This document shows, piece after piece, positions 33,090-45,665 of a stretch of 64,000 nucleotides of DNA. A model generated the notes under the pieces. That model made no database searches. It saw only the letters and a program-made list of their open reading frames with translations, and had not been told where the DNA came from. Every line of letters begins with the position of its first letter. The stretch's first letter is position 1. The stretch is taken from NCBI GenBank assembly GCA_002914805.1, contig JXTB01000166.1, forward strand, positions 138,107-202,106, written 5' to 3'. This stretch comes from Parasponia andersonii. Taxonomy: Eukaryota > Streptophyta > Magnoliopsida > Rosales > Cannabaceae. A program made the position numbers and the translations under genes.

Positions 33090-35013
33090 TTGATGTTATT
33101 TACAGGTACAAATCAATTTAGTTACTAATTTCTATAAACCAAATAAAAAAAAATTGGTCGTTAGTTTATTCTTTCTTTTGTTTTTTTTTTAATATTTCTT
33201 TCTCATTTTAATATTATTGGTTACATATAGAAACCAATTTAGTTACTAATTTCCACTAACAAAATTAATCAAATTGGTCATTAGTTTCTTCTATTTTTTT
33301 AATTATTTTATTTTTTAAAATATTAGTTTCAGATAAAAACCAATCTAGTTACTAATTTCTACTAATCATAATTAACCAATTTAGTTACTACTAGAACTAA
33401 TTTATTTTCTGATTTCCAATAATAAAATTGATTTTTAGTTAACATCAGGAAGACTACTTTAATCAGTTAAGCAAGCATCGTTTTCGCCCTGCCCCGATGA
33501 TGCACTCCTAGGGGGTCAAATATACAAAAGTCATGCAAATACATAGGTTCTCATTAGTTCAGTGGCGGAGCCAGGACTTAGTTGGGCATAGGGTAATTTT
33601 TAAAGCATAATAGTTATTAAAAAAAAAATAACTAACATTCATAGCGGTATTGATCCAAATGGCAACAAAGTACATGAAGGATTTTTCTGAAAAATCACTT
33701 TTTTTACAATTTTTTATTCTCATAAAAGAATTGTTTTCACTTTCGTATTTTTACAGAGGAAAAAAAGATTTAATATACATGTAGAAAATGAATAAGTGAG
33801 TTTTGAGATAGAGTTTCATTATCTTAAATAATGAGGACTTACGTGTAAAAACGTTATCTTATTGGGGGGCCAAACTTGGTAAAAATAATATATTATACAT
33901 ATAAATAATAACATGAAAAAAAAATTGAGTAGGGCTATTGCCCTACTTGACCCCTTCCCTCCGCCCCTGATTTGAGTTGCTCGCCTTTTTGAGTCTTTAG
34001 TACGAACTAGTTTAATTTCTAGTTTCCAATAATAAATTTAATTTTTGATTACCACTGGAAATTAATTTAGTTTCTGGTTTCTAATAATAAAATTAGTTTT
34101 ATGTTATTGTTAGAAACTAAATTGATTTTTTCCAATAATTTTTTTTATTTCAATTTTTATTATCGTAAATTATTTGGTTTTTGGTTTTCAATTAAATTTT
34201 ATTTAGTTACTAATATGTAAAAAAAAATTAATTTGGTTTACGGGTTTTAGAACTTGATTGACGGTTGGATTTCAACAACCTCATCAAGTAACTAGAAACC
34301 AATAGTAAAAATAGTTTCCAATTTCTAATTATTGATTGGTGACTAGTTTTTCATAATCACAAGGAAAACTAGAAATCAGTAATAAATTTGATAAATAAAA
34401 ATTAGTAACCAATATAATTTGGTTACTTAACAACTAATCTATTAATAGAAAACTAATAATCAAATATGATTATTGGTCTGGTGGAAACTGATTTGATTTT
34501 TGATTCTCAATAACCTAGGTTCTCTCCCAGAAAGGTCAACATATAAATCTTTAGAGGGACCATTGCTTTCTTGTTTTCAAAACTAATATTTCATGTAACT
34601 AAAAAATAGTATAAATATAAATGACAATTGCAACAACAATAATGACTTACTTCAAGTAAAAAGTAACAAAATTTTACTATTAGAAGTTAAATTCGTTTCT
34701 AGAAGTTTCTAATATCTTTTATTTTTTATTTTTTTTACTGTAGTTATTAGAATTCGTTTGGTTTCTGGTTTCCAATAAACTCCATTTAGTTACTAATTAG
34801 AATTAGAAATTAATTTAGTTTATAATTTCTAGTATTTGATTGACTATTAGATTTCAACAACCACACCAAATAAATGGAAATTAGTATTAAAATTAATTTC
34901 TAGTTTATAATTATTGATTAGTGACTGATTTCTCACAACTACAAAGATAACTAGAAAACAATAGCCAATTTGATAAATTAAGACTAGTAATCGACATGAT
35001 TTGTAGTGCTCAG
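33090..35013. repeat. Block of short diverged repeats, continuing at 47239 beyond element C
   Basis: The core phrase TAGTTACTA within AAYCAATTTAGTTACTAATTTCTA recurs at about 33117, 33237, 33343, 33379, 34195 and 34785. Complementary forms (GGTCATTAGTTTCT, GATTGGTGACTAG) are mixed in. About 34435-34680 is homologous to 47243-47447 on the other side of element C, so before that insertion the block contained a duplicated unit of roughly 580 bp. Mixed-orientation short repeats like these are typical of the subterminal regions of DNA transposons; no transposase is present. Confidence 0.6.
33560..33969. mobile_element. hAT-like MITE inside the repeat block
   Basis: The left end CAGTGGCGGAGCCAGGAC and the right end, whose complement starts CAGGGGCGGAGGGAAGG, share the CAGKGGCGGAG start typical of plant hAT terminal repeats. 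It is 410 bp with no coding. The 8-bp flanks (CATTAGTT and ATTTGAGT) do not match well, so the target duplication is decayed or the ends are off by a few bases. Confidence 0.6.
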
Positions 35014-35594
35014 TATTATGCGGTCTAAAACTTATATGATGGTCAATGCCAAAAAGGGAAAGTTAGCGACCAAGTTAGATGCGTCAGGTCGCATGAATTA
35101 AGTGGACCTCCTCTGAATGAATTAAGTGCGACCTCCTCCGAAAGGAAACTAGATCAAGCTTCATCAAGCGGGTAATCTACAAAGGGAAATAAGTTTCTAA
35201 ATGGAGATCAACTAATCATTCCATTTAAGTTATTACCCAATTATATTGTTACTCGAATTGTATTTTCTGATTACACACTTACCCGTTTTCACAATTGGGA
35301 AGCATTAAGTCACCTTTACCTATATAAAGGGAACTCAGTATTGCTATCAGGGACCTTTTTTTGGGCTATACTCTATATCTCTCTCTCTAGACTCTCTGAT
35401 CTTAAGACTTAATGAAACTCTTGTAATTCTCCAGAAAATAATAAAGAATAGTGGACGTAAGCTCATCTTTTTTGGGGTTGAACCACTATAAAATTCTTGT
35501 CTTTTTATTTGCTTTGATTTGATCCCCCTCATTTCACACACAAGCCACATCTTGCAATTTTCTAAATTTATTGTTGACAAAATCTCCGTCAACA
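35014..35594 (+). repeat. 5' LTR of element C
   Basis: Ends in CCGTCAACA. Contains TATATAAAG (35321-35329) as a probable TATA box and an AATAAAG motif near 35440 as a possible poly(A) signal. Same length as the 3' LTR. Confidence 0.94.
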
Positions 35595-35596
35595 AT

Positions 35597-35613
35597 TGGC
35601 GCTAGAAGGAGGG
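35597..35613 (+). promoter_or_regulatory. Primer-binding site of element C
   Basis: TGGCGCTAGAAGGAGGG starts two bases after the LTR. It is a TGGCGC-type primer site unlike that of elements A and B, supporting a separate family. The priming tRNA is not identified. Confidence 0.65.
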
Positions 35614-35743
35614 TTATTCCAGCAAAAAGTTTGTCAATTTCGCTTCTTCAACAGTGGCAAACACCAGAAACACTAGAACTAGCTAAAACCAACCCCAAAG
35701 CACTGCTGTTGCACAGGTAGAACCTGCTCAGGATCAGCCTGCC

Positions 35744-38700
35744 ATGACTGAGCCAGAAAATATTGTCTATAGATAGGATCATATGGAGGAGGCACTGGTG
35801 AACCTTCAGTAAATCACTAATCAGATTAATGATTCTCTGCGACGACTTGCTGAGGGACAGATGGTGACTTCACCACAGCACGAACGTCCCAGAGAACGTC
35901 CTACTCAACTACCTGAGAAAGGAATTCAGATCCTAGAGGCAGGGAACCGCGACCAACACAGAGCCCAGCAGGAGCGTCATGGAGATCGCACCTCCAAGGG
36001 AAAAGGCAAGGTCGCAGACTTGCCTCTGGAGTCTGGTACTGAGAGTTCGAGCACTGATCGTGATCGTGGACAATCAAAGAGCAACCGTTAATCATGATTG
36101 TCTAAACAACGAGCAAAAACGTTGATCGAAGAGCGTCTTTGAAAGGATTAGTAGGGAGTCGAGATAGAATCTTGCAGACTTGAGATAACACCTGGAACAA
36201 CGATGTAGTCATGAGCGATCCACATCGCATCATAATGATCAAAGTCGATCTTGTCGCACTATTACATTTGAATCCTCACAAAAGACGCAGTAGACCCAGC
36301 CTGACCAATCTACCTTATATCGTGATAACGAGCAAAGGCCACCCTTGCCACCAGTAAGAGATAATACTCTCCCTCCAAACGTCGATGTTCATAATTTAAG
36401 GATCGCATTAGATGCACTTGTTGGCTGGGACGATGAACTCGCTGATAGGTATCATCAATCGCTATTCAGTGAGGAAGTTCGAGCTATTACCTTACCTGCT
36501 GGATTCAAACTTCCCACCATAAATTCTTTTGATAGGAAAACTGATCCACAGGATCATATGGATTACTTCAGTGACCTGATAGAGCTTCATCGTATCGATG
36601 ATCTCGCACGTTGTAGATATTTTGCTGTAACTCTCACAGGAGCAGCGAAGAAGTGGTTCCGAGAACTCAAGTCTGGTTCAATCTCATCCTGGCAATAACT
36701 TCAGACTGCATTCTTGAGGCAATTCTAGGCTGCGAAGAATTTTACTGTTCCACTTGTCAGTCTGTCTGCTATTCGGCAAGGTCTGGAGGAAACTCTATGA
36801 TCTTACCTTAACTGCTTTACCTCAGAGTTGGCAGAGGTCAATAACCCACCTGAAGGGGGAGTTTTAACTCTAATGATGACAGGAGTGCGACCAGAGACTA
36901 AAGTCTGAGAAGAGTTACTTGAGTGAGAATGCAAAACCCTTGAAGACTTCTATCGATGAGTTGGTTGGCATCTGAGGGTGGAATCTTCGTGCAAGAATCT
37001 TCATAAGAAGAAAGGGGGAGGAAAAGATACTGCAAAAGATGCGACCATGACCAAAAACGATAATAACAAGAAGTCAAACAAAAGAAGTAATGAACAATCG
37101 ACTGAGAAGCAGCCTAAATAGAAAAAGCAGGAGATTCCAAGAGCTCCTATGAGATTCACCAACTATACTGAACTGAACGTACCCATAGATTGTTGGTAAA
37201 TTGACCTAACACTTAGGAAAATCAAGCATGCATGCAGATATAGAAAATATATGATCATATTATGAATGCAGTGGAAAAATAACGGATTTAGCTTTTAAAA
37301 TTTTTACATAAAAATAGTTTTCATAACTATATAACACACATGCATCATTTACAAGATCATGTAAAACATAAATCAAATGTAGATACACAACCTTAGAGAT
37401 GAGATTAGGGTTTACCTCTTGTAGCATGTTCCTCCTCGATCTCCTTATTGATGGTGATCAAACCTCCAACCTTAGATCTTCTTGTCTATGCTCTTGCTCT
37501 TGGTTTACGAAGCAAGTGAGCACCAAGTCGAAATCTTCGTTAGAAAACGATCAAGAACGCCTTCTTGATCCTATGGAACACTGGGATGTAAGATCAGACT
37601 AGGTTGGCCGAAATCTCTCTCTCTCTCTATGTGCCTTATGTGTGTGACTCTTTTTAGAGTTACTGTGTAATTTTTCCTCTCATATATCTTATATATATTG
37701 GACCAAAAACTGTTAACCCTAGTCCAATTAGGATTGAGCTTGTTCTCCAATTTGGGCTTTGGGTGTATTTTTATAAATATATCCAACTCATGAAACTTAT
37801 TTATAAAAATACCAACTTCTGTGTAGAATCATTATTTTATACAGTTTCATGAAACTTATTTCCCAAATACCACCAACTAATTAATGAGCTTAATTGAGCT
37901 AGACAAGGGATCTAATGGATCCAAATAATCTAAGCTCCAATAATATGATAAATACATAATAACTCTTATTATGGTATTTATATAAATATTATTAGTAAAG
38001 GGGACACTCCACTAAAGGCCTAATACTGCACTTTTAGATTAAATGTCATACCTTTTATAGAGATTTAATCAACTAACCTTGATTAACCAATCCATCTAGC
38101 ATATTCTATACCACATATATAATCCCTATACAATGCTGTAGTTAGATAGGTGAAATTACCGTAATACCCCTCTAACACCTATTTACCTTTAAGTTACCAT
38201 CTTTCTATCAAGGAATAATGTTGTCTATAATTTTGTTCTCAATGGCCATTTAGACAAAATTATCAACCAATTCACAAAGTGAATACTAAGATCTTAGATT
38301 TAATTATTCCATAAATCTTAAAAGAACCTAAAGTGACATTAGTGTATAGTGTCCTTAATTATTTGGTGTTCCCATCAATTCATAAGCCATAACCTCCAAT
38401 ATGCNAGTCAAATATCAAGGATTAAGATTTATATGCTAAGAGCTAGTTTGTGATAATATAAGAATTGAGTTACGGCACTCCAATTCTTTATATTACCTGC
38501 TCCAGTTTAATACACATAACTTGTTTATATTGTATTAGTGTTTCTATCAGAAGTCAGATACTTCAATGATTTGAGACACATCATTCTTATTGAGATAGAC
38601 AAACACTATAACCTATAGTAAATAAAGTATTCCATCTCTATTTACAGATTGTAAAGTACTTTATTTAGACTTAGATAAAGAAACAAGTCTCCCTATAATT

Positions 38701-39093
38701 AACACTTAATCATGTTTGTTTCTTTATACACATATAAAGTCATGGATTATTTTACAGATGAATAAACTATTCAACTAAGATAGTTTAATCTAGCAAATAT
38801 CATAATTTTATATAAGAGATAGTTGTTTATACTCAAAAGAGTAAAATTAGAAATCTACTTTTTAGGGCAAAAATCCTAACATAGATCATATCTATGCGGT
38901 TACAAACCAGCAAAAGTGATATCGTCAACTAGAACCAATAAAATAGGATAGAGCGAGACATAATCCCAACAAGTTCTGCCGGTATCACAATGACATTGGA
39001 CATGATACCAATAATTGCTATGCCTTGAAGGATGAAATCGAAAGATTAATTAAAGAAGGGCGGCTGCAGTAGTACACCAGGCACAACAATGAA
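35744..39093 (+). pseudogene. gag of element C, split by a solo LTR
   Basis: Capsid protein remnant. The N-terminal part (35744-36090) is low-complexity and acidic-basic. The retrotransposon gag core is at about 36345-36730 (KTDPQDHMDYFSDL, TGAAKKWFRELKSGSISSWQ). The basic region at about 37020-37140 is rich in K and N. The reading is interrupted at 37191 by a solo LTR and resumes at 38887 with HIYAVT, then a zinc-knuckle variant (CRYHNDIGHDTNNC, about 38975-39020) and LKDEIERLIKEGRL. At least ten in-frame stops are present. Confidence 0.8.
37191..38881 (-). mobile_element. Solo LTR nested in gag of element C
   Basis: 1691 bp starting TGTTGGTAAATTGACC and ending GGGCAAAAATCCTAACA, with TG..CA termini and a perfect 5-bp duplication TAGAT on both sides (37186-37190 and 38882-38886). 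There is no internal retroelement coding and no second LTR, so it is a solo LTR left by LTR-LTR recombination. The orientation is uncertain; minus is guessed because its complement starts TGTTAGGATTTTTGCCC, as in known LTR starts. It includes the single N of the window (38405). The family is not assigned. Confidence 0.8.
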
Positions 39094-39225
39094 AGGCGAG
39101 AAGAAAACTGACAGCGACCACCAGAAATTCAACTCGAAGTGCGAACTATTTTTGGAGAAGCACATGTTGGTGGAGATTCGAAGAGGGCACAATATAGGTA
39201 TGCATGAGAAGTTCGACAACAACCA

Positions 39226-39417
39226 TTGACCAATGACCTGCATCTTGAGCCATTAACCAATGTCATACATCTTGAGCAGCGACCACGAAAACTTCAACGA
39301 GTATCAGATATGGATATTACCTTCTTTGTATTCAATGCTGTATTAGGAAGACCAACATTGAGGGAGCTTCGAGCAGTTACTTCAATCTACCATCTCGCTA
39401 TGAAATTCCCGACTTAA
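39226..39417 (+). pseudogene. Protease remnant of element C with internal deletion
   Basis: The reading passes from a pre-protease linker ([14 protein letters not shown]) straight into the distal protease motif [18 protein letters not shown]. The core with the catalytic D-(T/S/G)-G triad is absent, so a deletion in frame or nearly in frame removed it. A downstream linker at 39499-39774 has a short tandem repeat (EAS x4) and reaches SNLDIFAW, just before RT. Confidence 0.75.
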
Positions 39418-39867
39418 CATGGAATAGGCGAAGTGTGAGGCAACCAATATAATGCACGGACTTGTTATAATAATTCTTTAAAGGTCGCAGCAAAAGATGT
39501 GGCCCCTCACATAATGATGGTCCAGCTACAAGGTGAAGCATCTAGAGAAGCGTCAAGGGAAGCGTCAAGGGAAGCGTCAGGCGAAACGTCAATCGAAGAC
39601 CTCGATGCTCGAGAAATCGATAGAGAGGTCAAGACTGGACCTATAGAAGACTTGGAAGATTTGTCAATCGATAGGTCTTCGAAGGTTCTAAAATTCGGAA
39701 TGAAGCTTCAAGAACCCATGCGAGCATCATTGGTTGCTTTTCTGAAATCAAACTTGGATATCTTTGCATGGTGATGTTCGGATATGGTAGGGATTGATCC
39801 GAATATCATGTGTCATCATCTAAATATAGATACAACAAAGAAGCCTGTATGACAGAAAATAAGAGCC

Positions 39868-40550
39868 ATGAATTCAGAATGCTACGTCGCACTGAAAGAA
39901 GAGGTAGAGAAGTTGCTTGAAATCAGATTCATCAGGGAATCTTTTTATCCAAACTGGCTTGTAAACCCAGTTTTGGTAAAGAAACCCAACGGAAAGTGGA
40001 GAACTTGCATCGATTTCACCATCCTCAACGAAGCATGCCCGAAGGACAGTTTTCCCCTTCTAAGAATTGAATAGTTTATAGATGCGATGTCGGGGCATGA
40101 AATTTTAAGCTTTATCGATACGTATTCTGGATACAATCAAATCCCCATGTACGAGCAGATGAGGAGCATACCTCGTTCATCACTAATTGAGGATTGTACT
40201 GTTACAAGTAAATGCCCTTTGGACTCATCAACGCAAGAGCAACTTATCAGCGTCTTGTCAATATGATGTTTGCGAAACAAATTGGCAAGACAATAGAAGT
40301 ATATGTTGATGATATGTTGGTAAAATCGAAGAAAACTGAAGATCATGTCAAGCACCTTGATGAGATGTGCAAAATTCTTCGAAAATATTAGATGAAGCTG
40401 AACCCCCAGAAGTACACATTCGGAGTAGGATCCAGAAAATTCCTAGGGTTCATGGTCAATCAGCGATGGATCGAAGCTAACCCTCAGAAGATACAAGCAC
40501 TAATTGATATACAGGTCCCCTCATAAACCCAAAGATGTGTAGAGCCTGGC
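39868..40550 (+). pseudogene. Reverse transcriptase of element C
   Basis: Motifs in order: VEKLLEIRFIRESFYPNW, KPNGKWRTCIDF, SFIDTYSGYNQIPM, then after a frameshift near 40150 MPFGLINARATYQRLVNMMF, YVDDMLVKSKK (catalytic YxDD) and [15 protein letters not shown]. Stops at about 40069 and 40388, plus the frameshift, make it non-functional. Confidence 0.88.
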
Positions 40551-40557
40551 GGGAAGA

Positions 40558-41043
40558 ATGATTGTACTGAGTCGATTTGTATCCAGGTCAACCGATAAAT
40601 ACCAACCGTTCTTCGAAGTGTTAAAGGGTTTGAAAATGTTCGAGTGGACGGAAGAATGCGAGCATGCGTTTCAAGAATTAAAAATACACTTGGGTTCTCC
40701 TCCACTTTTGTTGAAGCCAAACCCGGGGGAAGAGTTATACTTGTATCTCGCTGTTTCAAAATATGCGACAAGTGCTGCATTAATTCGAGAAGAAGAAAGA
40801 GTACATCGACCTGTATATTATGTAAGTAAAAGATTACTTGATGCCGAAACGAGATATCCAGAGATGAAAAAGTTGGCATTAGCACTCATTGTCGAGTCAA
40901 GAAAGCTTCAACCTTATTTTCATGTGCACTCCATCAAGGTTTTCACGAATTTTCTATTAAAGAAGGTTCTACAAAAACTTAAGGCTTCAGGACGACTACT
41001 TAAGTGGATTGTTGAGTTGAGTCAATTTGACATCAATTTTTAA
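40558..41043 (+). pseudogene. First RNase H of element C
   Basis: 161 open codons: LSRFVSRSTDKYQPFFEVLK (RT connection), FEWTEECEHAFQELK, LYLAVSKYATSAALIREE, YVSKRLLDAETRYPEMKKLALAL. The catalytic aspartate expected in LYLDVS or LYLAVS is A, as in the other Tat elements here, consistent with the first RNase H having degenerated when the second took over. Confidence 0.82.
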
Positions 41044-41154
41044 CCTCACACTGCAATTAAAGGTAAAGCTCTCATAGATTTTATTGCAAAATTTACATAT
41101 GATGTCAATCTTCCCACAGAAGTAATCGAAACACCTGCTATAGATTTATCAAGA

Positions 41155-41433
41155 TTGTGGAAACTTTACGTCAATGGTTCATCAAACGAGAATGGTGCTG
41201 GTGCGGGCTTCGTGCTAATCAGTCCTGAAGGGCATAATATTTATTGTGCACTTTACTTCAAATTTCCAACATCGAATAATGAGGCAGAATATGAAGCACT
41301 GATAGCTGGGCTGAAGCTCTCACAAGAAATGACGGCCAAGATGATTGAGGTATACAATGATTCCCAGTTGGTCGTTTGTCAAGTGATCGGCGATTATCAA
41401 GCAAGAAGAGAAAGAATGATGGCCTACTTGTAG
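41155..41433 (+). pseudogene. Second (archaeal-type) RNase H of element C
   Basis: LYVNGSSNENGAGAGFVLISP, NNEAEYEALIAGLKLS and VYNDSQLVVCQVIGDYQA are the archaeal-type RNase H motifs. The first catalytic D (LYVDGSS) has become N, while E and the second D are kept. The C-terminal part follows to about 41560 after a stop at 41431. Confidence 0.82.
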
Positions 41434-41639
41434 GAAGTACAATGACTATTCTCGACATTTACTGCTTGTAGCATACAAATTCTTCCTTGCATTAAGAATA
41501 CTCGAGTACATGCTCTAGCTAAGCTCGCTTCAAAAAAAGATGCAGAATTATTAAAGGTGGTTTCTGTCGAATCAAAGTAGAGCCCCAAGTGACCATGCCG
41601 GTTGACAGAAAACCATCATGGATGGATCTTATAATGAAA

Positions 41640-42852
41640 TATTTACAAAATGGCGATCTTCCCGAAAGCAAAGACGATGCAAAGCGGCTTCGAATGAAGA
41701 CAGCTCGCTATATCATCTATGATAGGAAGCTTTATTGAAGAAGTTTTAGCTCGCCATTATTATTATATATTGATGAAGAAAAAGCACACTACATTATAAG
41801 GAAAATTCACGAAGGAATATGCAGAAATCATTTATGGGGGCAGGCACTTGCGAACAAGGTTTTCAGACAAGGATATTTTTGGCCAACTATGAAGAAAGGT
41901 ACAATGAAATTTTCTAGGAGGTTTGACAAATGTCAACGGTTTGCAACTGTTCCTAGAATGCCACATGTTCCTCTAACTCCAATGACTAGTCCATGGCCAT
42001 TTGCAGTATGGGGAATTGATATTATTAGAATGCTTTCATTGGCGCGAGGTGGATTGAAGTATGCAGTGGTCGTAGTCGATTATTTCACAAAATAGACAGA
42101 AGTAGAAGCATTGAGTACCATTCCGCAAAAAAGATGATAGATTTTGTTTACAAATCTATAATCTGCCATTATGGTATACCACATACTATAATTTTTGATA
42201 ATAGAAAACAATTTGACTGCGATGAATTTCGTAACTCTGCTACAACTTAGGCATCAAGAAGAGCTTCTCCGCTGTTGTTCATCCACAAGCCAATGGGCAG
42301 GTCGAAGCTATAAACAAGATACTTAAACAGAACCTAAAGAAAAAAGTTGGAAGAGCACAAAGGAGCTTGGTCAGATATGCTACCTGAGGTATTATGGGCT
42401 TATCGCACTACTCAATGAACCACTATTGAAGAAAGTATATTCTCTTTAGCTTATGGATACGAAGCAATGGTGCCAGTAGAAATTGGTGCGAGCTCTATAC
42501 GACGATCTACCTATGAGCAAGATCAGAATAATGTACTAATGAGGATTGAGCTTGATCTTTTAGAAGAAAGGCGCAAGCATTCTCAGCTTTGGATTGCATC
42601 ATATCAATAGCGCACTGCTTGGTATTATAACTCTAAATTCAGAAGCAGAGAATTTGAAGTTGATGATCTTGTTCTTCGACAAGTTCTACCTAATAATAAA
42701 TAGCACAATGCTGGTGTATTTGGACCCTTTTGGGAAGGACCATATGTGATTGATGCTGTCCTTCGACTTGGGATGTACAAGCTAGCTCGCACTGGTGGAC
42801 AAAAGATCGAGCATGCTTGGAATGCAGAACAACTTCGTCACTATTATCAGTA
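41640..42852 (+). pseudogene. Integrase of element C
   Basis: Would insert element cDNA into the chromosome. A zinc-binding HHCC region at about 41795-41945 (HEGICRNH...FDKCQRFA) is followed by the catalytic core with GIDIIRML (first D, about 42015), IIFDNRKQF (second D, about 42190) and GQVEAINKILKQNL (E, about 42300). A C-terminal domain follows, with REFEVDDLVLRQ and FGPFWEGPYVIDAV. Several stops and frameshifts interrupt it. Confidence 0.85.
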
Positions 42853-43645
42853 AATCTTCATGTATTTTCAACGAGCTGGGGAACATCGTGTATTCGTCAT
42901 TCGTTGTCATTCATCAATAAAGATGTCTTTTCTTCGATTATTACTTCAATATTATTTGGTTCATCTTTTATAGTTTTATGGCAATCTTCGAACACCATAA
43001 AACTCGGGGGGTAGTAGGATTAGAATGTTATCTCCTACTCGCTTCCTAAGGGACTATGCAAACGTTCATTTAGAGGGGTTGGAATTTTAGATCGTCGAAT
43101 TTCTAAAATTTGTTAAAATCTTAGGATTTTCTCCTCGCTTCATGCCATAGCATGTCGTATTATGCAATTTCCCTCCTCAAACAACAAAGTAACTAGGCAA
43201 AATATTCATTGTTCAATGTAATATATTGTTATATTATATTTTGCCATGGAACTTTTGAAAAACAATATTGAGTTCACATCACTCATACTTGATGTTTTCT
43301 TAAGCAACCTAACCTATCCTAACACTTAAAACCTATTTTAAGTTAGTTGGATTCAATTTGCAATAGCATACCGATCAGTCACCTAGTGATTGATTACTTG
43401 GTTAAGTTATGCATTTTTTATATTACAATGCAGTGTCTTAATTATTTTGCAGGAATAAATTTTTGACAAGAAAAATTCCATTGATGAAAGCTCGTGCTTG
43501 TATGCAAGCAAAGTATTACAAAGCAGAAAGGACCAGCTTGCATTGTTCTGAAACTTTGTAATAAACAAAAAATAATAATACATAATGATTATGTAGATGT
43601 GCTCACTCCACCATTTTTAGTTGCAGCTTAGGTTTCCTTTCAGAT

Positions 43646-45665
43646 TTAGACAAGCTCAACCACATTCTCACCAAGGATAGAAAAGTCGACATCCGGATGC
43701 TTACAGAAGATATTGTATATTATGGTCGACGAGGCTATGGTACTAATCTGTTCTTCGAGCTCCTTGCCTTCAGTGCCCCTGAACTCTTCTACAGTCTTGC
43801 AAGTCACCTCTGCTATCGCCTCATTCAGAACATCCAGTTTTCTCAAGTCCTTTAATTTTTTCCTCGAGCTTCTCCTTGGCCAGATCCTCGCGTAGCTACT
43901 GTTTCTCCAACTCCAAGGAATTTCTCTCTTCTTCATGAGTCTTCTCCAAGTTCTTGAATACTTGGGTCATTTCTTCACCCTTTTCGGCCTTCTCCATACA
44001 TTCAAGAACCGGTTCATACATCAAAATAGCGGCTGCAGCAGTCTAAAAATATCACACATGTCAGTACAAGAAAAGTACGCCGAAGAGTGAAGATAGAAGA
44101 TGCTTACATTTGGCAGCATCCTCATCACAGCACTGAAAGCTACATTGGCTGATCATTGATTTATCCTCTCCCAACCTTGTTTAGAAGTGAAGCGATCGAT
44201 AAAGGCCGCGCTCAAACCATCTTTTTCTTGTAGCTGGCAAAGGAGTGCGAAAAGCTCCTCGTCCTTATCGGCCTGGCTTGGCCCCCCCAGAAGAGGTAGC
44301 TATTTCCTTAGATAGCTCAGGCTGGCTCACAATTTTTGAAGGCTGAGGAGGAGGCGAGCTAGTTGGGATATCCTCGAAGGTGACTTTTTGCTTCTTTGAA
44401 GTATCGACCTTCTCTATCCCTTTCGTCGAGAAAGGGGGTTTGTTGTCTGGTGTCTTAGACTTTGCCATTGACCCCAATGTTGAAGGTGGCACTCACAGTC
44501 CACTGTCAATTGTCATTTCTGTACAAATATGATTAGTTAGCATGCGAGATATATAATGCGATAAAGAGGAAGAATAATAGACAAATTACCTTCTTGTTAC
44601 TGAGAAATTAGTGGCGACGGAGCTTCTAGAGATGATGGTTCTGGGACAGTACAAGCCGCTAGTACTTTTTGTTTCCTGGGTTTAAAAGACGAGGCACTCG
44701 TTTCTTTTTGTTTCCTCTGCTTCTTCTTCGAGCTTGAAGGTTTGGTCAGACAGTTGGCAGAATCTGGAAGAGTGGCTCCCTTTGGAAATAGCCCATAAGC
44801 AACAAGGTTCTTGGTCATCCCAAGCTTCTTCTAATCAAATTCTTCAATCAGAAGGTTATTTATTTTATACACCCTTGCGAGCTACTCTTTGGAGAGTCCT
44901 GGACATTCCTTATTATCTGCGATGACATACGGATGCGGTAAAATTGATATATTTATATAGAGAAAGTTATAAGCTGAAAGTTACCTACCAGGGTTTTGAA
45001 AGAAGCTGTTATCTACGTAGTCAAAGTGGAAAAATGGATTTTTCCATTTTCCTATGTTGTTGCAAACATGAGAACATATGGTATAATATGTACAGACCTA
45101 CCATGTATCTATATGTGTTTGGGGTTAGTTGAAAAGGGACAACTCCATAATAGTTGACGATCGATTTTATATATGGATAAAGTAGGAGGTGGACACCGCA
45201 TCTGAGAACTGCATCTGAGAATGAGGCGATTTAATGAGGAGGTGTGTGGCCGATTGAACTCTATAGGTAGGCGAAGGGGGACATCGATTTTGTAGTTGCA
45301 TACGATCTTTCTGAGCTTATTTGTTGTACAACTCGTCTTTATATTGGTACATGAACAATCTCCTTCTACATACTGATGACCCGATGCAAATGTAGGGGCA
45401 TCCTTAATATGCTGAGGCCATTGGTCTTGGGGGAGATCGCCTATGCGAGGACTACTTTGGTCCCGGTTATTTCTACATCAGGTTCTGGCTCAAGATAGTC
45501 TTCAAGATTTATAGAGCTAATGCTTGTATTGAAGGACGATTCTCCTGAGAACGTATTCCCCTCTTTAAATTCCTCACTACTAGACATCTGAAAAGAAATA
45601 TGGGATTGATTTAGTTCTATGCGAGCATCAGGTATCTTTGCTATATGCGAGCAATTTGGGGCCAC
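43646..45665 (-). pseudogene. Antisense gene between integrase and 3' LTR of element C (PF04195-like)
   Basis: Runs opposite to the element's own genes. On the minus strand, across stops and frameshifts, it reads LPQDQWPQHIKDAPTFAS (about 45430-45375), then IDVPLRLPIEFNRPH and GVHLLLYPYIKSIVNYYG, QLTPNTYRYMVGLYIL (about 45290-45075). This is the hallmark region of the plant 'putative gypsy type transposon' domain (PF04195-like). It continues into a Lys/Ser-rich segment (44818-44597), a Ser/Pro segment (44492-44265) and a Lys/Glu-rich coiled-coil-like tail (43936-43646). The family is known from antisense frames in Tat elements; its function is unknown. Assignment is from motif memory, without a database search. 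Confidence 0.6.
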
